Of a stretch of 33,014 nucleotides of DNA, positions 16,231 to 25,166 are shown piece after piece (position 1 is the first letter of the stretch; each line of letters starts with the position of its first letter). A program made the position numbers and the translations under genes. A model generated the notes under the pieces. The model did no database searches. It was not told the DNA's origin and saw only the letters and a program-made list of their open reading frames with translations. The stretch covers positions 1-33,014 of the forward strand of contig CAZEVK010000016.1 of assembly GCA_964515755.1 (NCBI GenBank), read 5' to 3'. Source of the DNA: JAGVLN01 sp964515755. GTDB taxonomy: Bacteria; Pseudomonadota; Alphaproteobacteria; Rickettsiales; JABSSG01.

Positions 16231-18105
16231 ATGTCTAAAAAAGAAATTAGAAAATTTGATGCAGAAGTAGGAAAAATTTTGCACTTAATGATCCACTCTC
16301 TTTATACTAATAAAGATATTTTCTTACGGGAATTAATTTCAAATGCTTCTGATGCCTGTGATAAATTACGATATGAGTCTAGTAAGCACCAAGAACTTGC
16401 TAATGATTCTCCACTAAAAATTACTATATCTGTTGATGAAGATGCTCGAACAATAACGATTAAAGATAACGGTATTGGTATGAGTAAAGATGAGTTAATA
16501 GAGAATCTTGGCACAATTGCTAAATCTGGCACTCAGAGTTTTTTAGAGCAGTTAACCGGAGATGCTAAGAAAGATGTATTGTTAATTGGCCAATTTGGAG
16601 TTGGCTTTTATTCCTCTTTCATGGTTGCAGATGAAGTAATTGTCACATCACGTAAAGCTGGAGCAAAAGAAGTTTGGACTTGGACTTCTTCTGGTGCAGG
16701 TGAATTTACTATTGAAGAGTCTTTAGCAACTATGGATTCTGGAACAGAAGTTACTTTAAAGCTTAGAGCTGGTGAAGAGGATTATCTAGATAAATTTAGA
16801 ATCTCACACATTATTTCTACCTACTCTGATCATATTTCAATACCTATTGAATTAGTAGAAAGTAAAGATAGTACAAGAGTTTTAAATAGCTCTTCTGCAT
16901 TATGGTCTAAATCTAAATCTGAAATTAGCGAAGAGCAGTATAATGAGTTTTATAAAAAAATTGCTTACGCAGGAGATGAGCCATGGATGGTTTTGCACAA
17001 TAAGAATGAAGGAACGATTGAGTATACTAATTTATTATTTATTCCATCAACTAAGACTGTGGATTTATTTCATCCTGATCGTAAATGTAGAGTGAAATTA
17101 TATATAAAGAGAGTATTTATAAGTGACGATGGTATAGATATTGTTCCTCAATATCTAAGATTTTTACGGGGTGTTGTTGATTCAGAGGATTTACCTTTAA
17201 ATATTAGTAGAGAGACATTACAGCACAATCAAACATTAGAAAAAATAAAAAAATCTATAGTTAAGCGTTTAGTCTCGGAGTTAGAAAAAAAATTAAATGA
17301 TAATAAAAAATCATATCTTGAGTTTTGGAATAATTTCGGTGCAGTTTTGAAAGAAGGGTTATGCGAATCTATAGATAAATCTTTACAACTATTAGATATT
17401 TGTTTGTTTAAAAGTGCCAAAATGGGAGAATTTATTTCTTTGGATGAGTATATAGCTAATATGAAGCCAGATCAGGATGCGATCTATTATTTAAGTGGAG
17501 AGGATGATAAAAAAATTCTTACTCATCCACAACTAGAAGGTTTTTTGCAACGTGATATAGATGTATTGTTATTTACTGATACTGTAGATAATTTTTGGAT
17601 TAATGTTAATCATCAATACAAAGAAAAGTCTATTAAATCTGTAACCAGATCTGATATAGACTTAGCTAAGATAAAAACAGAAAAAGAAGATAAGAAAAAA
17701 CCATCTTCAAAAGATAGTGAAAAAGATCTCGAAAAATTATTGGACTATTTTAAAAAGACTCTTCAAGGGTTAGTTGCAGATGTAAAAGTTTCTGGTAAAT
17801 TAACTGATAGTGCGGTATGCTTGTCAGTAGCTGAAGGTGCAATGGATATAAGGATGGAGAGGTTTTTAATTGAGCAAAGACAATTAAAGTCTGCCTCAAC
17901 AAAGATTTTAGAGATAAACTCAAAGCACAAAATTATACAAAAAATAAGACAAGATATTGTTGATGACAAAATTACTGATCAAACGGAGAATTTAGTCAAA
18001 ATTTTATTTGATGAAGCATGTGTTATTGAAGGTGAACCAGTGCATGATCCACGTGGTTTTATTGAAAGAATGAATCAATGCTTGGAGGATGTACTAAAAA
18101 TTTAG
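16231..18105 (+). CDS. htpG: Chaperone HtpG (bacterial Hsp90)
   Basis: ATP-driven dimeric chaperone. The 624 residues cover all three Hsp90 domains. The N-terminal ATPase domain has LRELISNASDACDKLRY (about 33-49), the DNGIGM loop and GQFGVGFYSSFMVAD. The middle domain holds LYIKRVFISDD and the catalytic-Arg segment LPLNISRETLQ. The C-terminal dimerisation domain ends without an MEEVD tail, as in other bacteria. A Lys/Glu/Ser-rich stretch (about 485-510, including KEDKKKPSSKD) marks the hinge before the C-terminal domain. A Shine-Dalgarno AAAGGA precedes the ATG. yggT begins 9 bases after its stop. Confidence 0.97.
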   Translation: MSKKEIRKFDAEVGKILHLMIHSLYTNKDIFLRELISNASDACDKLRYESSKHQELANDSPLKITISVDEDARTITIKDNGIGMSKDELIENLGTIAKSGTQSFLEQLTGDAKKDVLLIGQFGVGFYSSFMVADEVIVTSRKAGAKEVWTWTSSGAGEFTIEESLATMDSGTEVTLKLRAGEEDYLDKFRISHIISTYSDHISIPIELVESKDSTRVLNSSSALWSKSKSEISEEQYNEFYKKIAYAGDEPWMVLHNKNEGTIEYTNLLFIPSTKTVDLFHPDRKCRVKLYIKRVFISDDGIDIVPQYLRFLRGVVDSEDLPLNISRETLQHNQTLEKIKKSIVKRLVSELEKKLNDNKKSYLEFWNNFGAVLKEGLCESIDKSLQLLDICLFKSAKMGEFISLDEYIANMKPDQDAIYYLSGEDDKKILTHPQLEGFLQRDIDVLLFTDTVDNFWINVNHQYKEKSIKSVTRSDIDLAKIKTEKEDKKKPSSKDSEKDLEKLLDYFKKTLQGLVADVKVSGKLTDSAVCLSVAEGAMDIRMERFLIEQRQLKSASTKILEINSKHKIIQKIRQDIVDDKITDQTENLVKILFDEACVIEGEPVHDPRGFIERMNQCLEDVLKI

Positions 18106-18114
18106 GAGATAGTT

Positions 18115-18402
18115 ATGAATTTGAATCCATTTATTGATCTTATTTCTAAGATTCTTGGTTTATATAATACTATTCTAACAGTTTGGGTTATAATAAGTTT
18201 GTTGATATATTTTGGCATAGTCAATAGTTATCAACCAATAGTTAGTAAAATAATGTATTTTCTTAATGGCTTGATTTTGCCTGTTTTAGAAAGAATTAGA
18301 AAATTTGTACCGACAATTGGTGGTGTTGATATTTCAGTTGTAGTGTTGTACTTGTTAATTACCTTTATTACTAATATACTATATACATATTTTTATAGAT
18401 AA
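18115..18402 (+). CDS. yggT: YggT family membrane protein
   Basis: Small integral membrane protein of 95 residues with two hydrophobic segments (about 15-35 and 75-92). Between them is the family's conserved amphipathic stretch, LNGLILPVLERIRKFVPTIG, followed by GVDISVVVLYLLI. The family is linked with osmotic tolerance and division-site positioning in some bacteria, but its function is not settled. A good Shine-Dalgarno (AGGAG) overlaps the htpG end. It is followed by pstC after 14 bases. Confidence 0.88.
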   Translation: MNLNPFIDLISKILGLYNTILTVWVIISLLIYFGIVNSYQPIVSKIMYFLNGLILPVLERIRKFVPTIGGVDISVVVLYLLITFITNILYTYFYR

Positions 18403-18416
18403 TATTTAGTAGTTTG

Positions 18417-19628
18417 ATGTTGTTATCATTCGCAATTTTTTTAATCGTCTACGCATATATTATATATTATTTGAGTAGGGTTATTGTTGTATCAAGATTT
18501 AAAACCAGTAAAATTCATCTTGTTGCGCAGCTAAAATATTATGGTTATTTTTTTCTAACTTTTAGTTACACTATTTCTTTTTTTGTTTTTTTAGCATCTT
18601 TATTGCTTTATAAATTTAATCTATTTATTCAAACCTCAAACCAATTATTTGTAATAGGGGTTTTCGAATTCATATTTATTTCATTGATTTTGATGTGTCT
18701 TGTAAAGCCTAGAGTTGATGTTAGGAATTATTTTGAACTTAATGTAAAGTTCATTATGCTATGTATTTCCAGTATATCTTTTTTAGTAACTATTTTAATA
18801 ATATCTTCAATAATATTTGAGACTTATAAATTCTTCAGTGTAATTTCTATAGTTGATTTTTTTACTGGCATTAATTGGGCTCCACAAGATGACATAAGTG
18901 ATCCAGATATTGATAAAAAATTCGGTATTGTACCATTATTAGTTGGTACTTTTTTGATTACAATAATTGCATTAATAATTGCAACTCCAATAGGTATTTT
19001 TTCTGCTTTATTTCTCTCAGAATATGTAGGCAGTAATACTCGTTTTGTGTTGAAGCCTATAATTGAAATGTTGTCTGGTATTCCAACAGTTGTGTATGGA
19101 TATTTTGCAGCTTTATACATGGGTCCATTTATTCGAGGGATGGGTGAAAAATTTGGGCTAAATGTTTCATCAGAAAGTGCTTTGGCTGCAGGAGTGGTAA
19201 TGGGCATAATGGTAATACCCTATATAATCTCGTTAGCTGATGATATATTAAAGTCTATTCCTGTTAGTATTAGAGATGCTTCTTATGCTTTAGGTGCAAC
19301 TAGGTTTGAGACAATTACTAAAATTGTTATACCAGCTGCTAAACCTGGTTTAATAGGAGCGGTTATGCTTGCATTTTCACGTGCAATAGGCGAAACAATG
19401 ATTGTAACCATGGCCTCTGGATTGATGGCTAATTTAACTATAAATCCTCTTAGTTCTGTTACTACTGTTACGGCGCAAATAGTATCAATTTTAACTGGAG
19501 ATCAAGAATTTAGCAGTGTAAAAACGTTAGTTGCTTTTGCGTTAGCGTTTACGTTATTCTGTTTAACTTTAATATTAAATCTTTTAGCTCATAATGTAAT
19601 GTCAAAACATAAATGGCAATTTAGATGA
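18417..19628 (+). CDS. pstC: Phosphate ABC transporter permease PstC
   Basis: One of the two membrane subunits of the high-affinity phosphate importer. I start at ATG 18417; a TTG directly before it is also open, giving 404 instead of 403 residues. The length exceeds E. coli PstC (319) because of an N-terminal block with about three extra membrane segments. Such a block is usual for alphaproteobacterial PstC. The permease core has VPLLVGTFLITIIAL, the EMLSGIPTVVYG segment, and the ABC-coupling loop GATRFETITKIVIPAAKPG, then AFSRAIGETMIVTMASG. Its stop overlaps the pstA start in ATGA (19625-19628). No pstS precedes it. Confidence 0.93.
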   Translation: MLLSFAIFLIVYAYIIYYLSRVIVVSRFKTSKIHLVAQLKYYGYFFLTFSYTISFFVFLASLLLYKFNLFIQTSNQLFVIGVFEFIFISLILMCLVKPRVDVRNYFELNVKFIMLCISSISFLVTILIISSIIFETYKFFSVISIVDFFTGINWAPQDDISDPDIDKKFGIVPLLVGTFLITIIALIIATPIGIFSALFLSEYVGSNTRFVLKPIIEMLSGIPTVVYGYFAALYMGPFIRGMGEKFGLNVSSESALAAGVVMGIMVIPYIISLADDILKSIPVSIRDASYALGATRFETITKIVIPAAKPGLIGAVMLAFSRAIGETMIVTMASGLMANLTINPLSSVTTVTAQIVSILTGDQEFSSVKTLVAFALAFTLFCLTLILNLLAHNVMSKHKWQFR

Positions 19629-20836
19629 AAAAGTTTAATTCGCAAAAAAGAAAAATTCTTAACATTTTGCTAAAAGCAATATGTTATATTTCCAGCATAT
19701 TTTCAATGCTATTCTTATTACTATTTTTCTTAGTTATTGGAATAAAAGGTTTTGACGGTTTGTTCACTACAAAAATTCGAGTGGATTTATTAATTCCTGT
19801 TACTAAGGTGTCGAAAGAACAACAAATTGTTGTTTATAATGATCTGATTTATAAATCTTTGATTAAGACGTCAAAAATTATGATTAATAAGTCAGAATTA
19901 AATGCAGTCATAAGTCTCGGGGCGCCATATCAGATTTACGATCAACTGATTAATCATCCTGAATATTTAAGTCATGAGCATAGCTTTTGGATTAGTGCTT
20001 CTGCAAATGTTTATAAATATTTCAATACGAATACAAATGTTGTTTTAGAAGATAGCGCAGAGAAATTAATTAAAGGCTTAATAAAACAAAAGTATGTGGA
20101 GAATTTTTTTAATTGGCAATTTTTTACCAATAGTGACTCAAGTGAGCCAGAGATTGCTGGTATAGGTGGAAGTATACGGGGTTCACTAATGATGATAAGT
20201 ATTTGTATTTGCTTTGCATTTCCTTTAGGGTTAGTAACTGCAATTTATTTAGAAGAATTCGCTCCTAAGAGCTTTATTACAAAAATTATTGAAATTAATA
20301 TAAATAATTTAGCAGCAGTTCCTTCTATAGTGTTTGGCTTGTTAGGCATAACTATATTTATTGCCATTAGTAATTTACCTAGATCTTCTGCTCTGGTTGG
20401 TGGACTAACTTTAGCAATACTTATTCTTCCCATAATCGTAAGTACTACTCGCCAGGCATTTAATACCGTACCGATCTCAATAAAAGATGCTGCACTTGCA
20501 TTAGGTGCTTCTAAGTTACAGATTATATTTCATCATTCTTTACCAATAGCTTTGCCAACTATTGTTACTGGCACAATTTTAGCAATATCAAGAGCTTTGG
20601 GTGAGACAGCTCCTTTGATTATCATAGGAATGGCAGCTTTTATTACTAAAATCCCTAATAATATTTTTGATCCTGCAACTGCTTTGCCTGTGCAAATTTA
20701 TCTTTGGGCAGATAATCCGGACGGGATGTTTACTGAAAAAGCAGCATTAGCAATAGTAGTATTGTTTTTAATGTTATCAATCATTAATTTCGTTGCTATA
20801 CTTGTTAGAAAGAAATATTCTGTGAAATTAAATTAG
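19625..20836 (+). CDS. pstA: Phosphate ABC transporter permease PstA
   Basis: Second membrane subunit of the phosphate importer. The 403 residues again exceed the E. coli protein (296). After a first membrane segment (about 12-38) comes a non-membrane domain of about 130 residues that fits the DUF3333 extension seen in alphaproteobacterial PstA. The core has GSIRGSLMMISICICFAFPL, NNLAAVPSIVFGLLG, and the coupling loop LGASKLQIIFHHSLPIALPT, then ISRALGETAPLIIIGMAAF. It overlaps pstC by 4 bases and precedes pstB by 8, so the three subunits are made together. Confidence 0.93.
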   Translation: MKKFNSQKRKILNILLKAICYISSIFSMLFLLLFFLVIGIKGFDGLFTTKIRVDLLIPVTKVSKEQQIVVYNDLIYKSLIKTSKIMINKSELNAVISLGAPYQIYDQLINHPEYLSHEHSFWISASANVYKYFNTNTNVVLEDSAEKLIKGLIKQKYVENFFNWQFFTNSDSSEPEIAGIGGSIRGSLMMISICICFAFPLGLVTAIYLEEFAPKSFITKIIEININNLAAVPSIVFGLLGITIFIAISNLPRSSALVGGLTLAILILPIIVSTTRQAFNTVPISIKDAALALGASKLQIIFHHSLPIALPTIVTGTILAISRALGETAPLIIIGMAAFITKIPNNIFDPATALPVQIYLWADNPDGMFTEKAALAIVVLFLMLSIINFVAILVRKKYSVKLN

Positions 20837-20844
20837 TAAGATAT

Positions 20845-21612
20845 ATGCTGAATCACGAAGTAAAAATTTTAACTGAGAATCTTAACTTATTTTATGGAGA
20901 TAAGCAGGCGCTCTTTGATATCAATATCGCTTTGGAAAAAAATAAGGTTACTGCTCTAATAGGTCCATCTGGTTGCGGTAAGTCATCATTTTTGAGATGT
21001 ATTAATAGAATGAATGACACCATTAAGGATTGTAAGATTACTGGCAGACTGTATATAGATAAAAGAGATATATATAATAAATCATTAGATGTAGTTCAAC
21101 TTAGAACTAAAGTTGGCATGGTTTTTCAAAAACCAAATCCTTTTCCTAAATCAATTTACGAAAATATTGCTTATGCCCCCAAAATTCACGGTTTAGTTAA
21201 GAATAAAAAGTCTTTAGATAAAATTGTTGAAAATAGTTTAATTAAAGCTGGATTATTTGATGAAATTAAGGAGAATCTTTATTCTTCAGCCTTAGATTTG
21301 TCAGGTGGCCAGCAGCAAAGATTATGTATAGCACGAACTATTGCAATCGATCCAGAGATTATATTAATGGACGAACCGTGTTCAGCATTGGATCCCATTG
21401 CGACTGCTAAAATAGAAAAGTTAATTGACGAGTTATCTCAGAATTATACAATTATAATTGTCACTCATTCTATGCAGCAAGCTGCAAGAATATCTCAGAA
21501 TACGGCTTTTTTTCATTTGGGACGGATTATAGAGTATGGAAGCACTAACGATATTTTTACGAACCCACAATCTATACAAACTCAAAATTATATTACTGGT
21601 AGATTTGGCTGA
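20845..21612 (+). CDS. pstB: Phosphate ABC transporter ATP-binding protein PstB
   Basis: ATPase that powers phosphate import. The 255 residues are standard. Walker A GPSGCGKSS (about 40-48) is followed by the PstB hallmark FLRCINRMND. VGMVFQKPNPFPKSIYENI holds the Q-loop, LDLSGGQQQRLCIARTIA the signature, and IILMDEPCSALDP the Walker B. TIIIVTHSMQQAARIS carries the switch His. PstB-specific wording makes the assignment secure. It is the last gene of the pst unit; 553 non-coding bases follow. No phoU sits downstream, unlike the usual order. Confidence 0.96.
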   Translation: MLNHEVKILTENLNLFYGDKQALFDINIALEKNKVTALIGPSGCGKSSFLRCINRMNDTIKDCKITGRLYIDKRDIYNKSLDVVQLRTKVGMVFQKPNPFPKSIYENIAYAPKIHGLVKNKKSLDKIVENSLIKAGLFDEIKENLYSSALDLSGGQQQRLCIARTIAIDPEIILMDEPCSALDPIATAKIEKLIDELSQNYTIIIVTHSMQQAARISQNTAFFHLGRIIEYGSTNDIFTNPQSIQTQNYITGRFG

Positions 21613-22165
21613 TTTTAATAACGTTTTTGACTAAAATTATTACTTTATTTTAACCTTTGTGTTATTAACAAACCTTAATATCGGCAGATGGGGTGGTTAG
21701 AACAGATTGTACTAATGTTAAATTATATTCAGGTAAAAATGGAATAATTAGAACTTACTATGAAATACTATTAAAAATGGCATTTAAATAAAGCTTGATA
21801 GATTTTTCTAATTAGTTCGATTATTAATGTATTAATTTCTTTATATTAGGGAAAAGCTTTGATATATTAAGTATCGAATATAATTTATTAACAAAAGACT
21901 AAAAATAACAATATTCTTAAAATTTGTAGTGTATATGCTATAGGATTAAGCTAAACTGGCAAAGTTTATTAGCAGGTAATTGCACGTAGTAATTTTAAGG
22001 TTGCTGAAAAAACAAAAGGTACAAGCATGTTCATAATAGAATTTTAGATTTGCCATAGGTTTTAACAAAAAATAGTATTTTTGTATTTACTTCTCATTGA
22101 AAAATGCTATTCTGCAAAATCTGAATGATATTTTTCAGATAAATTAATTATATTGGTTTTTTAAA
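21613..22165. other. Long non-coding gap between pstB and the phoB-like gene
   Basis: About 550 bases of AT-rich sequence with stops in all frames. I see no tRNA, no recognisable protein remnant and no insertion-sequence ends. No Pho-box-like tandem CTGTCA repeats are visible. The last 80 bases hold a possible promoter and a hairpin (separate entry). It may be a decayed gene, as is common in Rickettsiales. Confidence 0.5.
22086..22140 (+). promoter_or_regulatory. Possible promoter and 5' hairpin before the phoB-like gene
   Basis: TTTACT (22086-22091), 16 bases, TATTCT (22108-22113) is a fair promoter. A perfect 7-base inverted repeat, ATCTGAA / TTCAGAT (22119-22125 and 22134-22140, 8-base loop), begins at about the predicted start of transcription and ends 25 bases before the ATG. 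It could stabilise the mRNA or be an operator for a dimeric regulator. Confidence 0.35.
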
Positions 22166-22885
22166 ATGATGCACTTACCGCCTACTATATTGATTATTGA
22201 GTCTGATGTGGTCTTCAGAACAGCAATGTCTAACGCTTTAGAGCGTAGTGGTTTCTCAGTAATAGTAGTTGGAACAGGAGAAGATGCTTTGAACTTGATA
22301 GATAATTTGCCCGAGTATAAACAACCTAATGTCATTATTGTCAATTATAATTTACCTGGTGTTTCAGGTGTACAAAACTGTACCATTTTGCGTAGTAGAA
22401 AAGCTACTAAGTCCATGCCTATTATTTTAATTGTACCAGAACATGATCAATTAGATGAAGTAAAAAGTTTAAAGAACATATATGACGAAATTATGCTTAA
22501 GCCTTTTATTCAAAGCGATTTGGTTACAAAAGTGAAGTCAATTTTAGGCAGGCTTAAACCTGCTTTACTATCTAAAAATATAGTGTATAAAGATTTAAAA
22601 ATTGACCTAGCTTCTTTTAAAGTTACTAGAGGAAACAGAGATATCCATCTTGGGCCTACGGAATTTAAGATTTTACAGTGTTTAATGGAATCACCAAAGC
22701 GAATATTTTCTCGTGATTATTTAATGCATTATGTTTGGGGAAAATCAAGTAATGTGGAAATCAGAACAGTCGATGTTCATATTAATAGGTTAAGAACAGC
22801 CTTGAAAAACCCTAATGAGAACTTGCCATTCATCAAAACTGTTAGATCAGCAGGCTACTGTTTAAGTCTGCCGGGTGTTGACTAA
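22166..22885 (+). CDS. PhoB/OmpR-type response regulator with degenerate receiver domain
   Basis: DNA-binding transcription regulator of 239 residues. The C-terminal winged helix (about 145-235) is clearly PhoB-like: LGPTEFKILQCLMESPKRIF, SRDYLMHYVWG, VEIRTVDVHINRLRTAL, and FIKTVRSAGYCLSL. The N-terminal receiver keeps the fold and Lys112 (MLKPF), but the phosphoacceptor Asp is Asn60 in VIIVNYNLPGVSG. One acidic-pocket residue is Ser13 (IIESD), and the switch Thr is Val90 (IILIVPE). Ordinary phosphorylation is therefore unlikely. No phoR-like kinase is in the window. It lies downstream of pstB and 18 bases before an exporter gene. PhoB orthology is likely from the DNA-binding domain and pst proximity but not proven. 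Confidence 0.88.
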   Translation: MMHLPPTILIIESDVVFRTAMSNALERSGFSVIVVGTGEDALNLIDNLPEYKQPNVIIVNYNLPGVSGVQNCTILRSRKATKSMPIILIVPEHDQLDEVKSLKNIYDEIMLKPFIQSDLVTKVKSILGRLKPALLSKNIVYKDLKIDLASFKVTRGNRDIHLGPTEFKILQCLMESPKRIFSRDYLMHYVWGKSSNVEIRTVDVHINRLRTALKNPNENLPFIKTVRSAGYCLSLPGVD

Positions 22886-22903
22886 TTTATTTTATATAAA
22901 TAC

Positions 22904-24685
22904 ATGAGCATTACAGATCTTAAAGATCAATCGGATAGCTATTCGTCTATGAACTTGATTAAAAGATTCATTAAAGACTATCTATCAAACTATTTCAATC
23001 AGCTATATTTAGCAATGCTTTGCATGATTTTAGTAGCAGCAGCAAGTGCTTTTCATGTATGGCTTGTAAAGCCAGCTTTAGATGGAATTTTTATTGATAA
23101 AAATCATGAATTACTAATTTTTATACCAATTTTGGTTGTAATTGTGGCTTTCATTAAGGGTGTAGCTGCATACTATCAAAATTATCTGATAAAAGTCATT
23201 GGTCAGAGAATGGTTAATGATATTCAATTAGAGCTTTATCAACATCTTGTTTATTCTGATATAGAATTCTTAAAAAAGCATTCTTCTGGTAATTTGATCT
23301 CTAGATTTGTGAATGATATTGCTAATTTGCGCAACTCTTTAGCTAATATTTTTACTAGCGTTGCTAGGGAATTTTTAACAGTAGTATTTCTTGTTGCTAT
23401 TATGTTTTATAATGATTTCACTTTATCAATTATTGCATTTTTAGTATTCCCATTAGCAGTAATTCCTATAATAAAAATGGGCAAAAGGATGCGCAAAATT
23501 GCTCACAAGACTCAAGATGAGCTAAGTAATTATACAGTAAAACTAGAAGAGATTTTTCGAAATATTCGGATGGTAAAATCTTTTTGTATGGAACTTTACG
23601 AAATAAAATCTGCTAAACAGGTTTTAGATCAAATATTAAAATTTTACTCAAAAGCTATTAAAACAGATTCTTTAACTGCTCCTATTATGGAGATGCTTAG
23701 TGGCATTGCAATTGCAGCAGTAATTTGGTATGGAGGATTACAGGTACTCAACGGTACTACCAGTCCAGGTGGTTTTTTCTCTTTTATTATAGCTTTTATA
23801 GCTGCTTATAAGCCTGTAAAGAGTTTAGCTGATCTAAATGTTTCTCTGCAAACTGGTCTTGCTTCAGCAAAAAGAGTTTTTCAAATTTTGGATACCCAAA
23901 CTAAAATAGAAAATAAAAAATATCATCATAATCTGGTTATTAAAAAAGGCGATATAGAATTCAGGAATGTATCATTTAATCACAAAGAAGATCATGTTAC
24001 TATTGATAATTTATCCATTGATATCAAAGCCGGTCAGTTTGTTGCTTTAGTTGGCGCATCTGGTAGCGGAAAGTCTACGATCATAGATTTAATATTGAGA
24101 TTTTACGATCCTATTTCTGGCGAGATATTAATTGATAATCATGCTATTAAAGATTGCTCTCCGTCATCGATACGCCAATCTATATCTTTAGTTAGTCAAG
24201 ATATTATGTTATTTGATACTACAATCAAAGAAAACATTCTATATGGTAATATTGATGCTACTGATAAGGAAGTGGAATGGGCAGCAAACATTGCTGCAGC
24301 ACACGATTTTATTAAAAAACTACCAGATGGTTATAATACACAAGTTGGTCAACATGGTTTAGAATTATCTGGCGGTCAAAGGCAGAGAATATGTATTGCC
24401 AGAGCTATATTAAAGAAAAGCAAAATACTTATTTTTGACGAAGCAACATCTTCTTTGGATCAAATTTCTGAAGAACGGATTAAAAGTGCAATAGAAACTT
24501 TGAGAAATAATCGTACTATAATTGTTGTGGCTCATAGGCTATCAACTATCCTAAATGCTGACACTATCTATGTTTTAAAACAGGGTGCAATTGTTGAATC
24601 TGGAAATCACAAACATTTATTAGAGAAACAAGGTGAGTATTTTAAATTGTATAACAAACAAACTCATGATAATAAGATTATTTAG
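22904..24685 (+). CDS. msbA: MsbA-type ABC exporter (lipid A/lipid flippase family)
   Basis: Half-transporter with fused membrane and ATPase domains that works as a homodimer in the inner membrane. The 593 residues hold six membrane segments (about 35-310) and one ABC cassette. Walker A VGASGSGKST is at about 382-391, the Q-loop LVSQDIMLFD follows, the signature ELSGGQRQRICIARAIL is at about 486-502, the Walker B ILIFDEATSSLD is near 510, and the H-loop is VVAHRLST. Length and KTLIENLYG-like KENILYGN wording resemble MsbA. Rickettsiales carry more than one such exporter, so the substrate (lipid A, other lipid or peptide) is an inference. Starts 18 bases after the response regulator. Confidence 0.85.
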   Translation: MSITDLKDQSDSYSSMNLIKRFIKDYLSNYFNQLYLAMLCMILVAAASAFHVWLVKPALDGIFIDKNHELLIFIPILVVIVAFIKGVAAYYQNYLIKVIGQRMVNDIQLELYQHLVYSDIEFLKKHSSGNLISRFVNDIANLRNSLANIFTSVAREFLTVVFLVAIMFYNDFTLSIIAFLVFPLAVIPIIKMGKRMRKIAHKTQDELSNYTVKLEEIFRNIRMVKSFCMELYEIKSAKQVLDQILKFYSKAIKTDSLTAPIMEMLSGIAIAAVIWYGGLQVLNGTTSPGGFFSFIIAFIAAYKPVKSLADLNVSLQTGLASAKRVFQILDTQTKIENKKYHHNLVIKKGDIEFRNVSFNHKEDHVTIDNLSIDIKAGQFVALVGASGSGKSTIIDLILRFYDPISGEILIDNHAIKDCSPSSIRQSISLVSQDIMLFDTTIKENILYGNIDATDKEVEWAANIAAAHDFIKKLPDGYNTQVGQHGLELSGGQRQRICIARAILKKSKILIFDEATSSLDQISEERIKSAIETLRNNRTIIVVAHRLSTILNADTIYVLKQGAIVESGNHKHLLEKQGEYFKLYNKQTHDNKII

Positions 24686-24734
24686 TAGTTACAAATTTTG
24701 TATTTAAATCAATCTAATTAAAAAGGAGTATATT

Positions 24735-25151
24735 ATGTTTATAAATGTTGCAGTAGCTGAAGAAATGCCACAAGCAGTAGAGTCTGTTGTTATAGTTGAG
24801 GAACCAACTGTAGGATTACAATCTTATATGCAAGATTCAACATTGATGAATTTTGCGCCATTAGTTTTAATTTTTTTAATTTTTTATTTTCTCCTGATTC
24901 GTCCACAAGTAAAAAAACAAAAAGAACAGCAAGCATTAATTAATTCAGTAAAGAAGGGTGATAAAGTCATTATTGCTGGAGGTATTGTTGGTACTTTTGT
25001 TAAAGAAGAAGGTAACGATGTTGTAGAAGTTGAGTTGTCTCAGGGCGTTAGAATAAAAGCTCTAAAGCAGACCATAACTTCGATTGTTAACAAATTGACT
25101 CCTATGATTAATAAAGAAGAACCTAAAGTTATTTCTAAAAAATCTAAGTAA
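24735..25151 (+). CDS. yajC: Preprotein translocase subunit YajC
   Basis: Small inner-membrane partner of SecDF in the Sec translocon. The 138 residues have one membrane helix (about 40-58, FAPLVLIFLIFYFLLI) followed at once by the family hallmark RPQVKKQKEQQALINSVKKG, then GDKVIIAGGIVGTF. The N-terminal 35 residues before the helix are longer than in E. coli YajC and Glu/Val-rich; such an extension is common in alphaproteobacteria. A strong Shine-Dalgarno AAGGAG lies 6 bases before the ATG. secD starts 15 bases downstream. Confidence 0.92.
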   Translation: MFINVAVAEEMPQAVESVVIVEEPTVGLQSYMQDSTLMNFAPLVLIFLIFYFLLIRPQVKKQKEQQALINSVKKGDKVIIAGGIVGTFVKEEGNDVVEVELSQGVRIKALKQTITSIVNKLTPMINKEEPKVISKKSK

Positions 25152-25166
25152 ATCAAACTAGGTTTT

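Noticed and set aside
18401..18416. TTG start for pstC one codon upstream of the ATG
   Set aside because: The ATG at 18417 directly follows and is the better initiation codon; the difference is one residue.
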